NCBI GenBank assembly: GCA_040399685.1
Contig: JBBART010000014.1
Span: 1 to 64,000 of the forward strand
Reading direction: 5' to 3'
DNA length: 64,000 nt
DNA from: CAIQQQ01 sp040399685
Lineage (GTDB): Bacteria > Pseudomonadota > Alphaproteobacteria > Acetobacterales > Acetobacteraceae
The position numbers were made by a program, and so were the translations under genes. The notes under the pieces are model-generated. The model made no database searches, had not been told where the DNA came from, and worked only from the letters and a program-made list of their open reading frames with translations. Positions 23,901-31,666 of this stretch are shown here, in pieces (the first letter of the stretch is position 1; each line of letters opens with the position of its first letter).

Positions 23901-24991
23901 AGATCGCCATTGTTCTGCCGCCGCGCGAGATGTTCAGCCCCAGCGCCACCGGTGCTGTGGGGCTGTTGGCGCGGCTGGTGGCGCGGATGGGGGATGCTGT
24001 CGTTTATGGCATGAAGACGACTGATCCGTTCACGGATGTGCCGTATCAGCCGGTGCAGTTGGCCCTGCTGCCGTTGCGCCAGGCGCGGCGTTACGCGGCG
24101 GGGCTGGTGGCGGCGTTGCGGCGTGCGCCGCGCGATCTGATCGAGGTGCATAATCGGCCGGATATCGCATTGCATCTGGCACGGCGGTTTCCGAAAATCC
24201 CGGTCGTGCTGTTCTTGCACAATGACCCGCAGGGGATGCGTGGCGCGCGCACAGCCGCGGAGCGAGCGCATTTGCTGCGGGCGGTGGCGGCTGTGGCCCC
24301 GGTTTCGGCCTATCTGCGCAGCCGCTTGTTGGACGGGATCGCCTCGCCGCCAGCCGTGGAGGTGTTTCCGAACTTCATCGACCTTGCGGTGATGCCGGAG
24401 CCCGCACCTGAGCGCCGCATCCTGTTTGCTGGCCGCGTGGTGGCGGACAAGGGGGCGGACAGCTTCGTGGCGGCCTGCGCGCTGGCGTTGCCGCAATTGC
24501 CGGGCTGGCGGGCCGAAATGGTCGGCGCGGACCGGTTCGGTTCGAACAGCCCGGATACCCCGTTTTTGCGGATGCTTCGCCCGAAGGCGGCGGCGGCGGG
24601 GGTGGAGATGCTCGGGTGGCGCCCGCATGCGCAGGTTCTCTCGGCTATGGCGACGTCTGCCATCGTCGTCGTGCCAAGCCGTTGGCCGGAACCGTTCGGG
24701 TTGACCGCGCTGGAGGCGATGGCCTGCGGGGCGGCGCTGCTGTGCGCCCCGCGTGGGGGATTGGTGGAGGTGATGGGCGATGCGGCGGTGCCGGTTGACC
24801 CTGAAAGCCCCGCCGACATGGCCGCCGCCATCGTGGCCTTGGCGCAGGACGATGCGCGCCGTGCCGCCGTTTCCGCAGCCGGTTTGCTACGGGCGAAGTT
24901 GTTCTCGGCTGAGGGCGCCGCCGCGCATCTGGCTGCCCTGCGGCAAAGCGTGCTGGCGGATTGGCCCCACGGCCCGCGCCACCCTATATAA
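23897..24991 (+). CDS. GT4-family glycosyltransferase
   Basis: Glycosyltransferase family 4, GT-B fold (364 aa from GTG 23897 overlapping the GST stop). The C-terminal nucleotide-sugar half shows RRILFAGRVVADKGAD, GWRPHAQVLSAMATS and the EX7E motif in EPFGLTALEAMACG. The N-terminal acceptor half starts VKIAIVLPPREMFSPSATG, with the glycine loop after it. No membrane segment is seen. It probably builds surface polysaccharide or lipopolysaccharide, but no such cluster surrounds it; donor and acceptor unknown. Confidence 0.88.
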   Translation: MKIAIVLPPREMFSPSATGAVGLLARLVARMGDAVVYGMKTTDPFTDVPYQPVQLALLPLRQARRYAAGLVAALRRAPRDLIEVHNRPDIALHLARRFPKIPVVLFLHNDPQGMRGARTAAERAHLLRAVAAVAPVSAYLRSRLLDGIASPPAVEVFPNFIDLAVMPEPAPERRILFAGRVVADKGADSFVAACALALPQLPGWRAEMVGADRFGSNSPDTPFLRMLRPKAAAAGVEMLGWRPHAQVLSAMATSAIVVVPSRWPEPFGLTALEAMACGAALLCAPRGGLVEVMGDAAVPVDPESPADMAAAIVALAQDDARRAAVSAAGLLRAKLFSAEGAAAHLAALRQSVLADWPHGPRHPI

Positions 24992-25018
24992 ATAGTGAAA
25001 AATACCCCGGAGATGACG

Positions 25019-26002
25019 ATGTCCGAAACGATCACTGCCCCGAAACCCGACCTCGTGCCCGTCACGGTGCTGACCGGCTATCTGGGGGCCGGCAAGACCA
25101 CATTGCTCAACCGCATCCTCACCGAACAGCACGGCCGCAAATATGCGGTGGTGATCAACGAGTTCGGTGAACTCGGCGTTGATAACGACCTGGTGGTCGA
25201 TACCGACGAGGAAGTGTTCGAAATGAACAACGGCTGCATCTGCTGCACCGTGCGCGGCGACCTCATTCGCATCGTGACGGCGCTGATGAAGCGCAAGGGC
25301 CGGTTCGACGGCATCATCATCGAGACGACCGGCCTCGCCAATCCGGCCCCCGTTGCACAGACATTCTTCGTCGATGAGGACGTGAAGGCCCGCACCCGGC
25401 TTGATGCCATCATCACCGTGGTGGATGCCAAGCACCTGCCGCAGCGCCTGCTGGACAGCACCGAGGCCGCCGAACAGATCGCGTTCGCCGATGTGATCGT
25501 GCTGAACAAGGTCGATCTCGTCACGCCTGAGGAACTCGATGCGGTGGAGGTGCAGATCCGCGCCATCAACCGCTCCGCCCGCATCATGCGCGCCGAGAAA
25601 TCCAACGTGCCGATCAGCGAACTTCTGGACCAGGGCGCGTTCGATCTCGCCCGCGTGCTGGACCACATGCCGGCGTTCCTGGACAGCGACGAGCACTCGC
25701 ATAACGACGATATTGCCTCGGTGAGCTTTGAGGCGAAGCGGCCGATCGATCCTGAGAAATTCAACGAATGGATCGGCGAATTGTTGGCGCAGAAGGGTCA
25801 GGACCTGCTGCGCACCAAGGGCATTCTGTCGTATGTGGGCGATGATCGTCGGTTTGCCTTCCAGGCTGTGCACATGATCGCGGATGGTGATTTCATCGGG
25901 CCGTGGAAGGGCGAGGATCGCACCAGCCGCATCGTGTTCATCGGTCGCAACCTGAACCGGCCGCAATTGCGTCGCGGCTTCGAAGCCTGCCAGGTGGCCT
26001 GA
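25019..26002 (+). CDS. CobW/COG0523-family GTPase (metallochaperone type)
   Basis: G3E-family P-loop GTPase of 327 aa. It has Walker A GYLGAGKTTLLN, the metal-binding CxCC motif in NNGCICC, Walker B-type ETTGLANP and the guanine specificity motif NKVD. A His-containing acidic stretch (DSDEHSHNDD) follows, and a C-terminal CobW_C domain ends the protein. Such proteins deliver zinc, cobalt or iron to client enzymes. ATG 25019 has GGAG six bases upstream. A WD40 gene follows after one base, a conserved pairing in several alphaproteobacteria as I recall it. No zinc-regulator site was identified upstream. Confidence 0.92.
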   Translation: MSETITAPKPDLVPVTVLTGYLGAGKTTLLNRILTEQHGRKYAVVINEFGELGVDNDLVVDTDEEVFEMNNGCICCTVRGDLIRIVTALMKRKGRFDGIIIETTGLANPAPVAQTFFVDEDVKARTRLDAIITVVDAKHLPQRLLDSTEAAEQIAFADVIVLNKVDLVTPEELDAVEVQIRAINRSARIMRAEKSNVPISELLDQGAFDLARVLDHMPAFLDSDEHSHNDDIASVSFEAKRPIDPEKFNEWIGELLAQKGQDLLRTKGILSYVGDDRRFAFQAVHMIADGDFIGPWKGEDRTSRIVFIGRNLNRPQLRRGFEACQVA

Positions 26003-26003
26003 G

Positions 26004-27047
26004 ATGGGAGATGTTCTTTCTGCCGACCACATTCTGGAAACCCGTGGCTCTTCCAGCAACTTTGACGCCTTCGTCATCGGCGCCACCTTCGATCGTGCCG
26101 GCGAGCAGGCGGCGTTCGGGCTTGGTGACGGCACCGTAAGGCTGCTGTCGCGCTCTGATCCGAACACCTGGATCACGGTCGATGCACATGATGGTGCGTT
26201 GTTGTCGCTGGCCCCAAACACCGCCCAGACGGGGTTCGTGACCGGTGGCGACGATGGCGCGTTTGTGCGCATCGCAGCCGATGGCAGCACCAGTCGTATC
26301 GCCAGCTACGGGTCGAAATGGGTGGAGCGGGTCCAGAGCTTTTCTGACGGGAAAACTCGTTTGTTGGCCTGCAGCGTTGGCAAGAAGCTGTTCGTAATGG
26401 ACAGCGCCGGCACCGTGCTCAAGACGTTGGAACACCCCTCCACCGTCACCGGCATCGCCTTCGATGCGAAGGGCAAGCGCATTGCCGCCAGCCATTATAA
26501 CGGCGCCAGCCTGTGGTTCGTGGCCAGCAAGACCGACAATCCCCGCCGGCTTGAATGGAAGGGCAGCCATACCGGCGTGGTGTTCAGCCCGGACGGCGAC
26601 AATGTTGTCACCTCCATGCAGGAGAATTCGCTGCATGGCTGGCGTCTGTCCGATGGCCAGCACATGCGCATGAGCGGCTATCCGACCAAGACCACATCGC
26701 TGTCTTTCACACGTAACGGCAAATGGCTTGCATCGTCCGGTGCTGAATCGGTGGTGCTGTGGCCGTTCTTCGGCGGCGGCCCCATGGGCAAGTCGCCGAC
26801 GGAACTTGCTGGTGGGGACAACGTCATTTGCACTTCCCTGGTCTGCCATCCGCAACAGGAAGCGGTGGCGGCCGGGTTCTCGGATGGGTTGGTGGTGATG
26901 GTTGATATCCCCAACGCCCGCATCCTGCCGGTGGCCGGCACGGGGCGTGGATCTGTGACTGCCATGGCCTGGAGCGCGGATGGCACCCATCTCGCGTTCG
27001 GCACCGAAACTGGGTTCGCCGCTGTTGTCGACTTCACCAAACGCTGA
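26004..27047 (+). CDS. WD40-repeat beta-propeller protein
   Basis: A 347-aa cytoplasmic protein with about seven degenerate WD40-type repeats, for example GVVFSPDGDNVVTS, TSLSFTRNGKWLASS and TAMAWSADGTHLAFGT, spaced by roughly 40-45 residues. There is no signal peptide. It begins one base after the CobW-type gene, so the two are almost certainly co-expressed, and the propeller may be a client or docking platform for the metallochaperone. That link is inference from gene order. Confidence 0.85.
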   Translation: MGDVLSADHILETRGSSSNFDAFVIGATFDRAGEQAAFGLGDGTVRLLSRSDPNTWITVDAHDGALLSLAPNTAQTGFVTGGDDGAFVRIAADGSTSRIASYGSKWVERVQSFSDGKTRLLACSVGKKLFVMDSAGTVLKTLEHPSTVTGIAFDAKGKRIAASHYNGASLWFVASKTDNPRRLEWKGSHTGVVFSPDGDNVVTSMQENSLHGWRLSDGQHMRMSGYPTKTTSLSFTRNGKWLASSGAESVVLWPFFGGGPMGKSPTELAGGDNVICTSLVCHPQQEAVAAGFSDGLVVMVDIPNARILPVAGTGRGSVTAMAWSADGTHLAFGTETGFAAVVDFTKR

Positions 27048-27059
27048 GGAATAATCTGC

Positions 27060-27881
27060 ATGATCACGGAAAACGGTCTCAAGATGCCCAAGCTCGGGCT
27101 GGGCACCTGGCGTATGAAGGGCGATGAATGCACGGCTGCTGTTGAAGGCGCGCTGTCGCGGGGCTATCGGCATATCGACACGGCGCAGATGTATGGCAAT
27201 GAGGACGCCGTGGGCGCTGCTCTTGCCAACACCGCCGTTGCGCGCAGCGATATTCACCTGACGACGAAAGTCTGGTGGGAAAACCTGGCGCCGGACGACA
27301 TGAAGCGCTCCATGGAGAACAGCCTGACGCAGTTGCGCCAGTCCTATGTGGATCTGTATTTGATCCATTGGCCGTCGGCGACGATGGATCTGGCCGCGAG
27401 CCTTGGGCAGTTGGTGAAGTTCAAGGAACAGGGCCTGGCCCGTAATATCGGTGTTTCCAACTTCCCAATCGCACTCTTGAAGAAAGCGGTTGAAGAGATC
27501 GGTGCGCCGATCGCGGTGAACCAGTTCGAATATCATGTGCTGATCGATCAGACCAAACTCGTGACGTATGCGCGCTCGAAGGGCATTGTCGTGACGGCTT
27601 ATTGCCCGCTGGCGCAGGGCCGGTTGGCGGATCATCCGTCATTGGTGGCCATCGCCCAGAAGCACGGCGTTTCGGCGGCGCAGGTGGCGCTGAAATGGCT
27701 GCTGGATCAGGACGGTGTGGCCGCCATTCCAAAGGCGGGACGAGCTGAGAGCCAGCAGTCGAATCTGGATGCTGCCAGGCTGGTGCTGGATGATTCGGAT
27801 CGTGCGGTGATTGCCGCGCTGCCGAAGAACGAGCGTTTTGTGAACCCGGCCTTCGCACCGGCCTGGGACCTCGCCGCCTGA
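27060..27881 (+). CDS. Aldo/keto reductase
   Basis: NAD(P)H-dependent aldo-keto reductase (273 aa), 2,5-diketo-D-gluconate-reductase-like size. The catalytic tetrad is complete: Asp and Tyr in HIDTAQMYGNE, Lys in TTKVWWE and His in LIHWPS. The cofactor region IPKAGRAESQQSNLDA is near the C-terminus. It lies 12 bases after the WD40 gene on the same strand and is closed by a strong hairpin. Physiological substrate not predictable. Confidence 0.92.
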   Translation: MITENGLKMPKLGLGTWRMKGDECTAAVEGALSRGYRHIDTAQMYGNEDAVGAALANTAVARSDIHLTTKVWWENLAPDDMKRSMENSLTQLRQSYVDLYLIHWPSATMDLAASLGQLVKFKEQGLARNIGVSNFPIALLKKAVEEIGAPIAVNQFEYHVLIDQTKLVTYARSKGIVVTAYCPLAQGRLADHPSLVAIAQKHGVSAAQVALKWLLDQDGVAAIPKAGRAESQQSNLDAARLVLDDSDRAVIAALPKNERFVNPAFAPAWDLAA

Positions 27882-27887
27882 GCCGCA

Positions 27888-27917
27888 AGCCCGGCACCGC
27901 CACAGCGGTGCCGGGCT
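27888..27917. terminator. Bidirectional GC-rich hairpin between convergent genes
   Basis: AGCCCGGCACCGC (27888-27900), loop CACA, and the exact complement GCGGTGCCGGGCT (27905-27917) form a 13-base perfect stem between the aldo-keto reductase and the cytochrome-porin gene. There is no long U tract, but the stem is very stable. Confidence 0.75.
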
Positions 27918-27921
27918 GTTG

Positions 27922-29298
27922 TCAGAAGATGATCCAGGCGTAGAGATAAAGTGTGTTGTTGTCGCTGGCGTTGCGACCGTAGCCGTCATAGTTCTTCGAG
28001 GCGCCGTTGAACTGCGTGTAGATCGTATATTGCACGCCCAGTTTCAGGTTGGCCCAGGGTGAGGCAAATGATTCAGCCTTTCCGAACGGCACCCAGCTTG
28101 CTTCAAGGGTGAACGCGTTGCTGCTGGGTTTGCCATTCGCGCTGCCGGTCAAGGGTGCCGATGCATACTGCAACGCATTCGCCGGACCCCAGGTTTTCTG
28201 CCAGCCGACCGTGGCGCCGTAGGTCTGCTGATAGTAGTAGCTGAGATTGGCGCGAAGCTGGTTCAGGCTGCCGTTGACCGAGCTTGATCCGCCGGTGTTG
28301 AACATCGCGTTGAGTTTTTGGTCCTCGTGGTTGAACACCCCCAAGGCCGAGAAGACGTGCGTACCGTCACCAAGATACTGATAGCCGGCATCTAACGCGT
28401 AGTCTGTGTACGTGTTGCGACCTTGCGAACCATCGCTTCTGAAGGTGCTGACGGTGGGGTTGATGTTGGACTGCAGGAAGATCGCGCCGACATACGCGGA
28501 TTGGCTGTTCCAGTTCCACTCATAGGCCGCTCGGGCATAAGGCGCCGGATTGGCTGTGGCCCCTGGGCCATAGGCGTTGCCGGTGACGCTCAGCATGCTC
28601 GGACTGTGGGTGTTGTAGACGCCGGCTTCAAGATAGAGCGACTGGTCATACCAGCCATAGACCGTGGCACCGATCGCGTTGCCAATCAGCCCGCCTGCCA
28701 GCAATGGCTGTGCTGCTGGCGTGACGGAGAGTGAGGAGCCGACATACGGATAGCCCCATGCGTAGGAGCCGCCGAAGGGGTCCTGCACGGTGGGGCCGTT
28801 GTTGACATCAAGCCCCACACGAAGCTCGGATGTACCGACGGTGAAGGGCGACGATGCGCGGATATCGGTGTTGTCGAGGCGGAACTTGCTGGTGATGCCG
28901 CTGAGGCTGACCTGTGCGAGGCCGCCGACATTCTCGCTGACGCGCCCACCCAGGAACGCGCTGATCTGGTCCATGGCGAAGTTTCCGTTGGCGCCATAAT
29001 GTTGGGCTGCCGGTTGGCCCTGGCCCTTTTCGGTGTTCGTGTAAGAGCCCAGGAACATGAGCGAAACCGGCACAGCGGCCTGCCAGCCCTCGCCCCCTTG
29101 CTGGGTGTAGCCAGCGATTTTGAAGTTGCGGCCAAACGCGGTCAATTGCGGGCCGTAGGCGCCGAGATGACAGGCAACGCAAGGTTGCCCGGTTTGAAGG
29201 GCAAAACTGGGAACCGCGTGAGCCTGTTGCGGCAGGAGTGACAGGACCGACACGCCAAGAAGAGCACCGATCAGGCGGCGGAGCATCGGGCTTCTCAT
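27922..29298 (-). CDS. Cyc2-like outer-membrane monoheme cytochrome-porin
   Basis: A 458-aa exported protein that fuses one c-type heme site to an outer-membrane barrel. The signal peptide ends at QQAHA. The mature protein starts VPSFALQTGQPCVACHLG, with a single CxxCH, then PQLTAFGRNFKIAGY. The arrangement PSFA-QTG-CxxCH-LT-FGR-FK-GY is the one I know from Cyc2 iron-oxidising cytochrome-porins and their relatives. The remaining ~390 residues alternate polar and aromatic residues as in beta strands and end in a C-terminal Phe (YLYAWIIF). Start 29298 is chosen for AGGAAAGG upstream. The cytochrome c gene lies just upstream. Electron transfer across the outer membrane is inferred, and the substrate (ferrous iron or another donor/acceptor) is open. 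Confidence 0.75.
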   Translation of the reverse strand: MRSPMLRRLIGALLGVSVLSLLPQQAHAVPSFALQTGQPCVACHLGAYGPQLTAFGRNFKIAGYTQQGGEGWQAAVPVSLMFLGSYTNTEKGQGQPAAQHYGANGNFAMDQISAFLGGRVSENVGGLAQVSLSGITSKFRLDNTDIRASSPFTVGTSELRVGLDVNNGPTVQDPFGGSYAWGYPYVGSSLSVTPAAQPLLAGGLIGNAIGATVYGWYDQSLYLEAGVYNTHSPSMLSVTGNAYGPGATANPAPYARAAYEWNWNSQSAYVGAIFLQSNINPTVSTFRSDGSQGRNTYTDYALDAGYQYLGDGTHVFSALGVFNHEDQKLNAMFNTGGSSSVNGSLNQLRANLSYYYQQTYGATVGWQKTWGPANALQYASAPLTGSANGKPSSNAFTLEASWVPFGKAESFASPWANLKLGVQYTIYTQFNGASKNYDGYGRNASDNNTLYLYAWIIF

Positions 29299-29334
29299 GG
29301 CAATGCCTTTCCTGTGAAAACGACTCTCCAAGGC

Positions 29335-29715
29335 CTATTTCAGCGTTGCGAGGTATGCGATCAGATCGGCCCGCTTGGTGGTATCTTTCAGGCCGGCATA
29401 GGTCATGGTGGTATGTGGTACGACTTCGCGTGGGTTGGTCAGATACTTGTCCAACGTCGCCGCATCCCAGATCAGGGCTGAGTCTTTGTTGGCGGCCGAA
29501 TATTTGAACCCGGCAACCTGACCTGCTGCACGCCCGGCGATGCCGGCCAGACTTGGGCCTGTCATGTTGCGACCTGGTTGAATCGAGTGGCAGATACTGC
29601 ATTGGGACTGAAACACCGCCTGGCCTGCTGACGCATCGGCTGCGTGGGCGGGTGGTGTTGCGGTGACGCCGAAGGAGCAGGACAAGGCAGCCAGAAGAAA
29701 ATACCGGTATGTCAT
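29335..29715 (-). CDS. Periplasmic monoheme class I cytochrome c
   Basis: A 126-aa exported cytochrome c, c2/c552-like. The signal peptide ends at PPAHA, the heme-binding motif is CSICH and the expected axial Met is in HTTMTYAGL. GPSLAGIAGR and the C-terminal helix RADLIAYLATL are class I features. It is the first gene of the operon, 36 bases ahead of the Cyc2-like gene, which fits a periplasmic shuttle between an outer-membrane cytochrome and the respiratory chain. The Ccm genes at 48-53 kb would attach the heme. Confidence 0.92.
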   Translation of the reverse strand: MTYRYFLLAALSCSFGVTATPPAHAADASAGQAVFQSQCSICHSIQPGRNMTGPSLAGIAGRAAGQVAGFKYSAANKDSALIWDAATLDKYLTNPREVVPHTTMTYAGLKDTTKRADLIAYLATLK

Positions 29716-29771
29716 TGGAAGCTCTCATATGAACGGCTTGAAAACATTATGTCTGCTGTCGTGCTGTTTCC

Positions 29772-29785
29772 TTGATCTACATCAG
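29772..29785. promoter_or_regulatory. FNR/FixK-type box upstream of the cytochrome operon
   Basis: TTGATCTACATCAG matches 9 of the 10 defined bases of the FNR/FixK/Anr consensus TTGAT-N4-ATCAA. It is centred about 63 bases upstream of the cytochrome c start codon, a distance compatible with activation. It predicts control by oxygen limitation. Confidence 0.6.
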
Positions 29786-29900
29786 AAACGGGCATTGGGA
29801 ATTCAGCAGGCGGCAGGGCGTTTCTGGCAGTGCTGCATAAACTGAAACATCCGAAATGATTATTCATTCCATTTTGTTTCGGTTTGCCGGGTTGCGTGTT

Positions 29901-30974
29901 TCACGCGTCCAGAATATCGATCGAAATGGATTTCACCAATGCCAGCACCGGCGCGCCCGGGGTGAGTGCCAGCCGCTCAACGGCATCGGCTGTGACGCGG
30001 GCGAGCACGGTGGCGGTGCCGATCGTGATTTCCACCAATGCCTGGTGCCGGCCGTGGTCCTGGGAGACTGCGCGGACGACGCCCTGCAGCACATTGTGCA
30101 CGCTGATCGTAGCGGGCACTGCGCTGGCCAGAATCACCTCGCGTGCCGGAATGCGAACACGCACGGTGGGCGTGGCAGCGTTTAGCATCGGCACCAGTAG
30201 GGAGATGCCGTCTGCCTCAAGCAATGTCAGGCGGCGTACAGGATCGTGGCTGGAGACGCGTAAGGTGAGGATCGCTGCGGCGTCATCGCGGGCAGCGAGC
30301 GAAAGGCCAGTGCGAACGGCAATGTCGGACAGGGGGCCGGTGACGACCGCACGGCCCTGTTCGAGCAGCACCACGGTGTCGGCCAGTCGGGTGAGTTCAT
30401 CAAGCGCATGCGTGACGTAGATGATGGGCAAGGCGGCCATGGTTTTCAGGCGCACCAGATAAGGCAGAATTTCTGCCTTGCGAGGGGTGTCCAATCCGGC
30501 CAGTGGCTCGTCCATCAACAAAAGGCGCGGCTGGCTCAGCAGGGCTCTGCCAATGGCCACGCGCTGGCGTTCACCGCCTGAGAGGGTGTGTGGGCGGCGG
30601 CACAGCAGCGCTTTGATGCCAAGCAGCGCCACCACGTCGTCGAAGCGGATCGGTCCCGCGGGCGCGCGGCGCAGGCCGTAGCGGAGGTTGGCCTGGACAT
30701 CCATGTGCGGAAACAGCCGCGCATCCTGGAACACAACGCCAATGCGGCGCTGCTCTGGCGGCATGAAAAAGTGTGTGTCGGTGTCAGCCAAGACCACGCC
30801 GTCAACCGAGACATAGGTATGATCGGCCCGTAGCAACCCCGCGATGGCGAGCACGATGCTGGATTTCCCAGCACCTGACGGGCCGAACAGCACGGTGGTG
30901 CCGGGGGTTGGCGTATTGAAGTCGATATCCAGCGTGGTGCGTTCGAAGCGGTGGCGCAGGCGCAGCGCGATCAT
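29901..30974 (-). CDS. modC: Molybdate ABC transporter ATP-binding protein ModC
   Basis: ATPase of the molybdate importer (357 aa). The ABC domain spans residues 1-220 with Walker A GPSGAGKSS, the Q-loop in VFQDARLFPH, signature LSGGERQRVAIGRALL, Walker B LLLMDEPLAGLD and the switch His in YVTHALDE. The C-terminal part (about 285-355) is a TOBE/molybdate-binding domain. ATG 30974 overlaps the modB stop (ATGA). It supplies energy for molybdate uptake used for molybdenum-cofactor enzymes. No modA lies beside it. Confidence 0.93.
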   Translation of the reverse strand: MIALRLRHRFERTTLDIDFNTPTPGTTVLFGPSGAGKSSIVLAIAGLLRADHTYVSVDGVVLADTDTHFFMPPEQRRIGVVFQDARLFPHMDVQANLRYGLRRAPAGPIRFDDVVALLGIKALLCRRPHTLSGGERQRVAIGRALLSQPRLLLMDEPLAGLDTPRKAEILPYLVRLKTMAALPIIYVTHALDELTRLADTVVLLEQGRAVVTGPLSDIAVRTGLSLAARDDAAAILTLRVSSHDPVRRLTLLEADGISLLVPMLNAATPTVRVRIPAREVILASAVPATISVHNVLQGVVRAVSQDHGRHQALVEITIGTATVLARVTADAVERLALTPGAPVLALVKSISIDILDA

Positions 30975-31666
30975 CGCCCGATCCGCGCTCGCAGGCGTCG
31001 GCCCAATGCTTCTGAGATGGTGAGGCCGGCAATCGCCAGGGTCACGGAGATGAGCGACAGGCGAGCAGCGACCTCCTCGCCGCCGGGGGATTGCAGGGCC
31101 GCGTAGATGGCCAGCGGCAAGGTTTGGGTTTGGCCGGGGATGTTGGCTGCGAACGTGATCACCGCGCCGAACTCGCCCAGGCAGGCAGCGAAGGCCACGA
31201 TGGCACCCACCACCACGCCTGGCAGGGCCAGCGGCAGCACGATGCTGACCAAACGGTCCATCGGCCCTGCGCCCAGCGTGCGGGCAGCCTGCACCAAGGC
31301 GGGGTCCACCGCTTCCAGCGACAGGCGGATGGCACGCACCATAAGCGGAAAGCTCATTACGGTGCAGGCCAGCGCGGCCCCCGAAGTGGTGAACACAAGG
31401 CGTATGCCGAAATGGGCGAACAGCCAGGCGCCCACAGGTCCGCGTAGACCGAATGTCAGCAGAAGCAGCCAGCCAACCACGACCGGCGGCAGCACCAGGG
31501 GCAGATGTACCAGCGTATCCAGCAATCCTCGGCCAAAGAAGCGCTGGCGCGATAACAGCAGGGCCGTGGCGACGGCGAGGGGAAGTCCGAAGCCGATGGC
31601 CCGGGCGGCGACGGCGAGGGTCAGTCTGACAACCTGCCACTCATCCGGTGACAGTGCCTGCCACAT
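30971..31666 (-). CDS. modB: Molybdate ABC transporter permease ModB
   Basis: Inner-membrane permease (231 aa) with five or six membrane segments. The ModB pattern includes LPLVLPPVVVGWLLL and the ATPase-coupling loop region EFGAVITFAANIPGQTQTLP. The start codon overlaps the stop of the MFS gene by one base, and the stop overlaps modC. The periplasmic binding protein ModA, normally upstream, is missing and its place is taken by an unrelated exporter, so ModA must be encoded elsewhere. Confidence 0.93.
   Translation of the reverse strand: MWQALSPDEWQVVRLTLAVAARAIGFGLPLAVATALLLSRQRFFGRGLLDTLVHLPLVLPPVVVGWLLLLTFGLRGPVGAWLFAHFGIRLVFTTSGAALACTVMSFPLMVRAIRLSLEAVDPALVQAARTLGAGPMDRLVSIVLPLALPGVVVGAIVAFAACLGEFGAVITFAANIPGQTQTLPLAIYAALQSPGGEEVAARLSLISVTLAIAGLTISEALGRRLRARIGR

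Noticed and set aside
29890..29905. TGTTTCACGCG, a possible further parS
   Set aside because: Only one half of the palindrome matches; the other half diverges completely.
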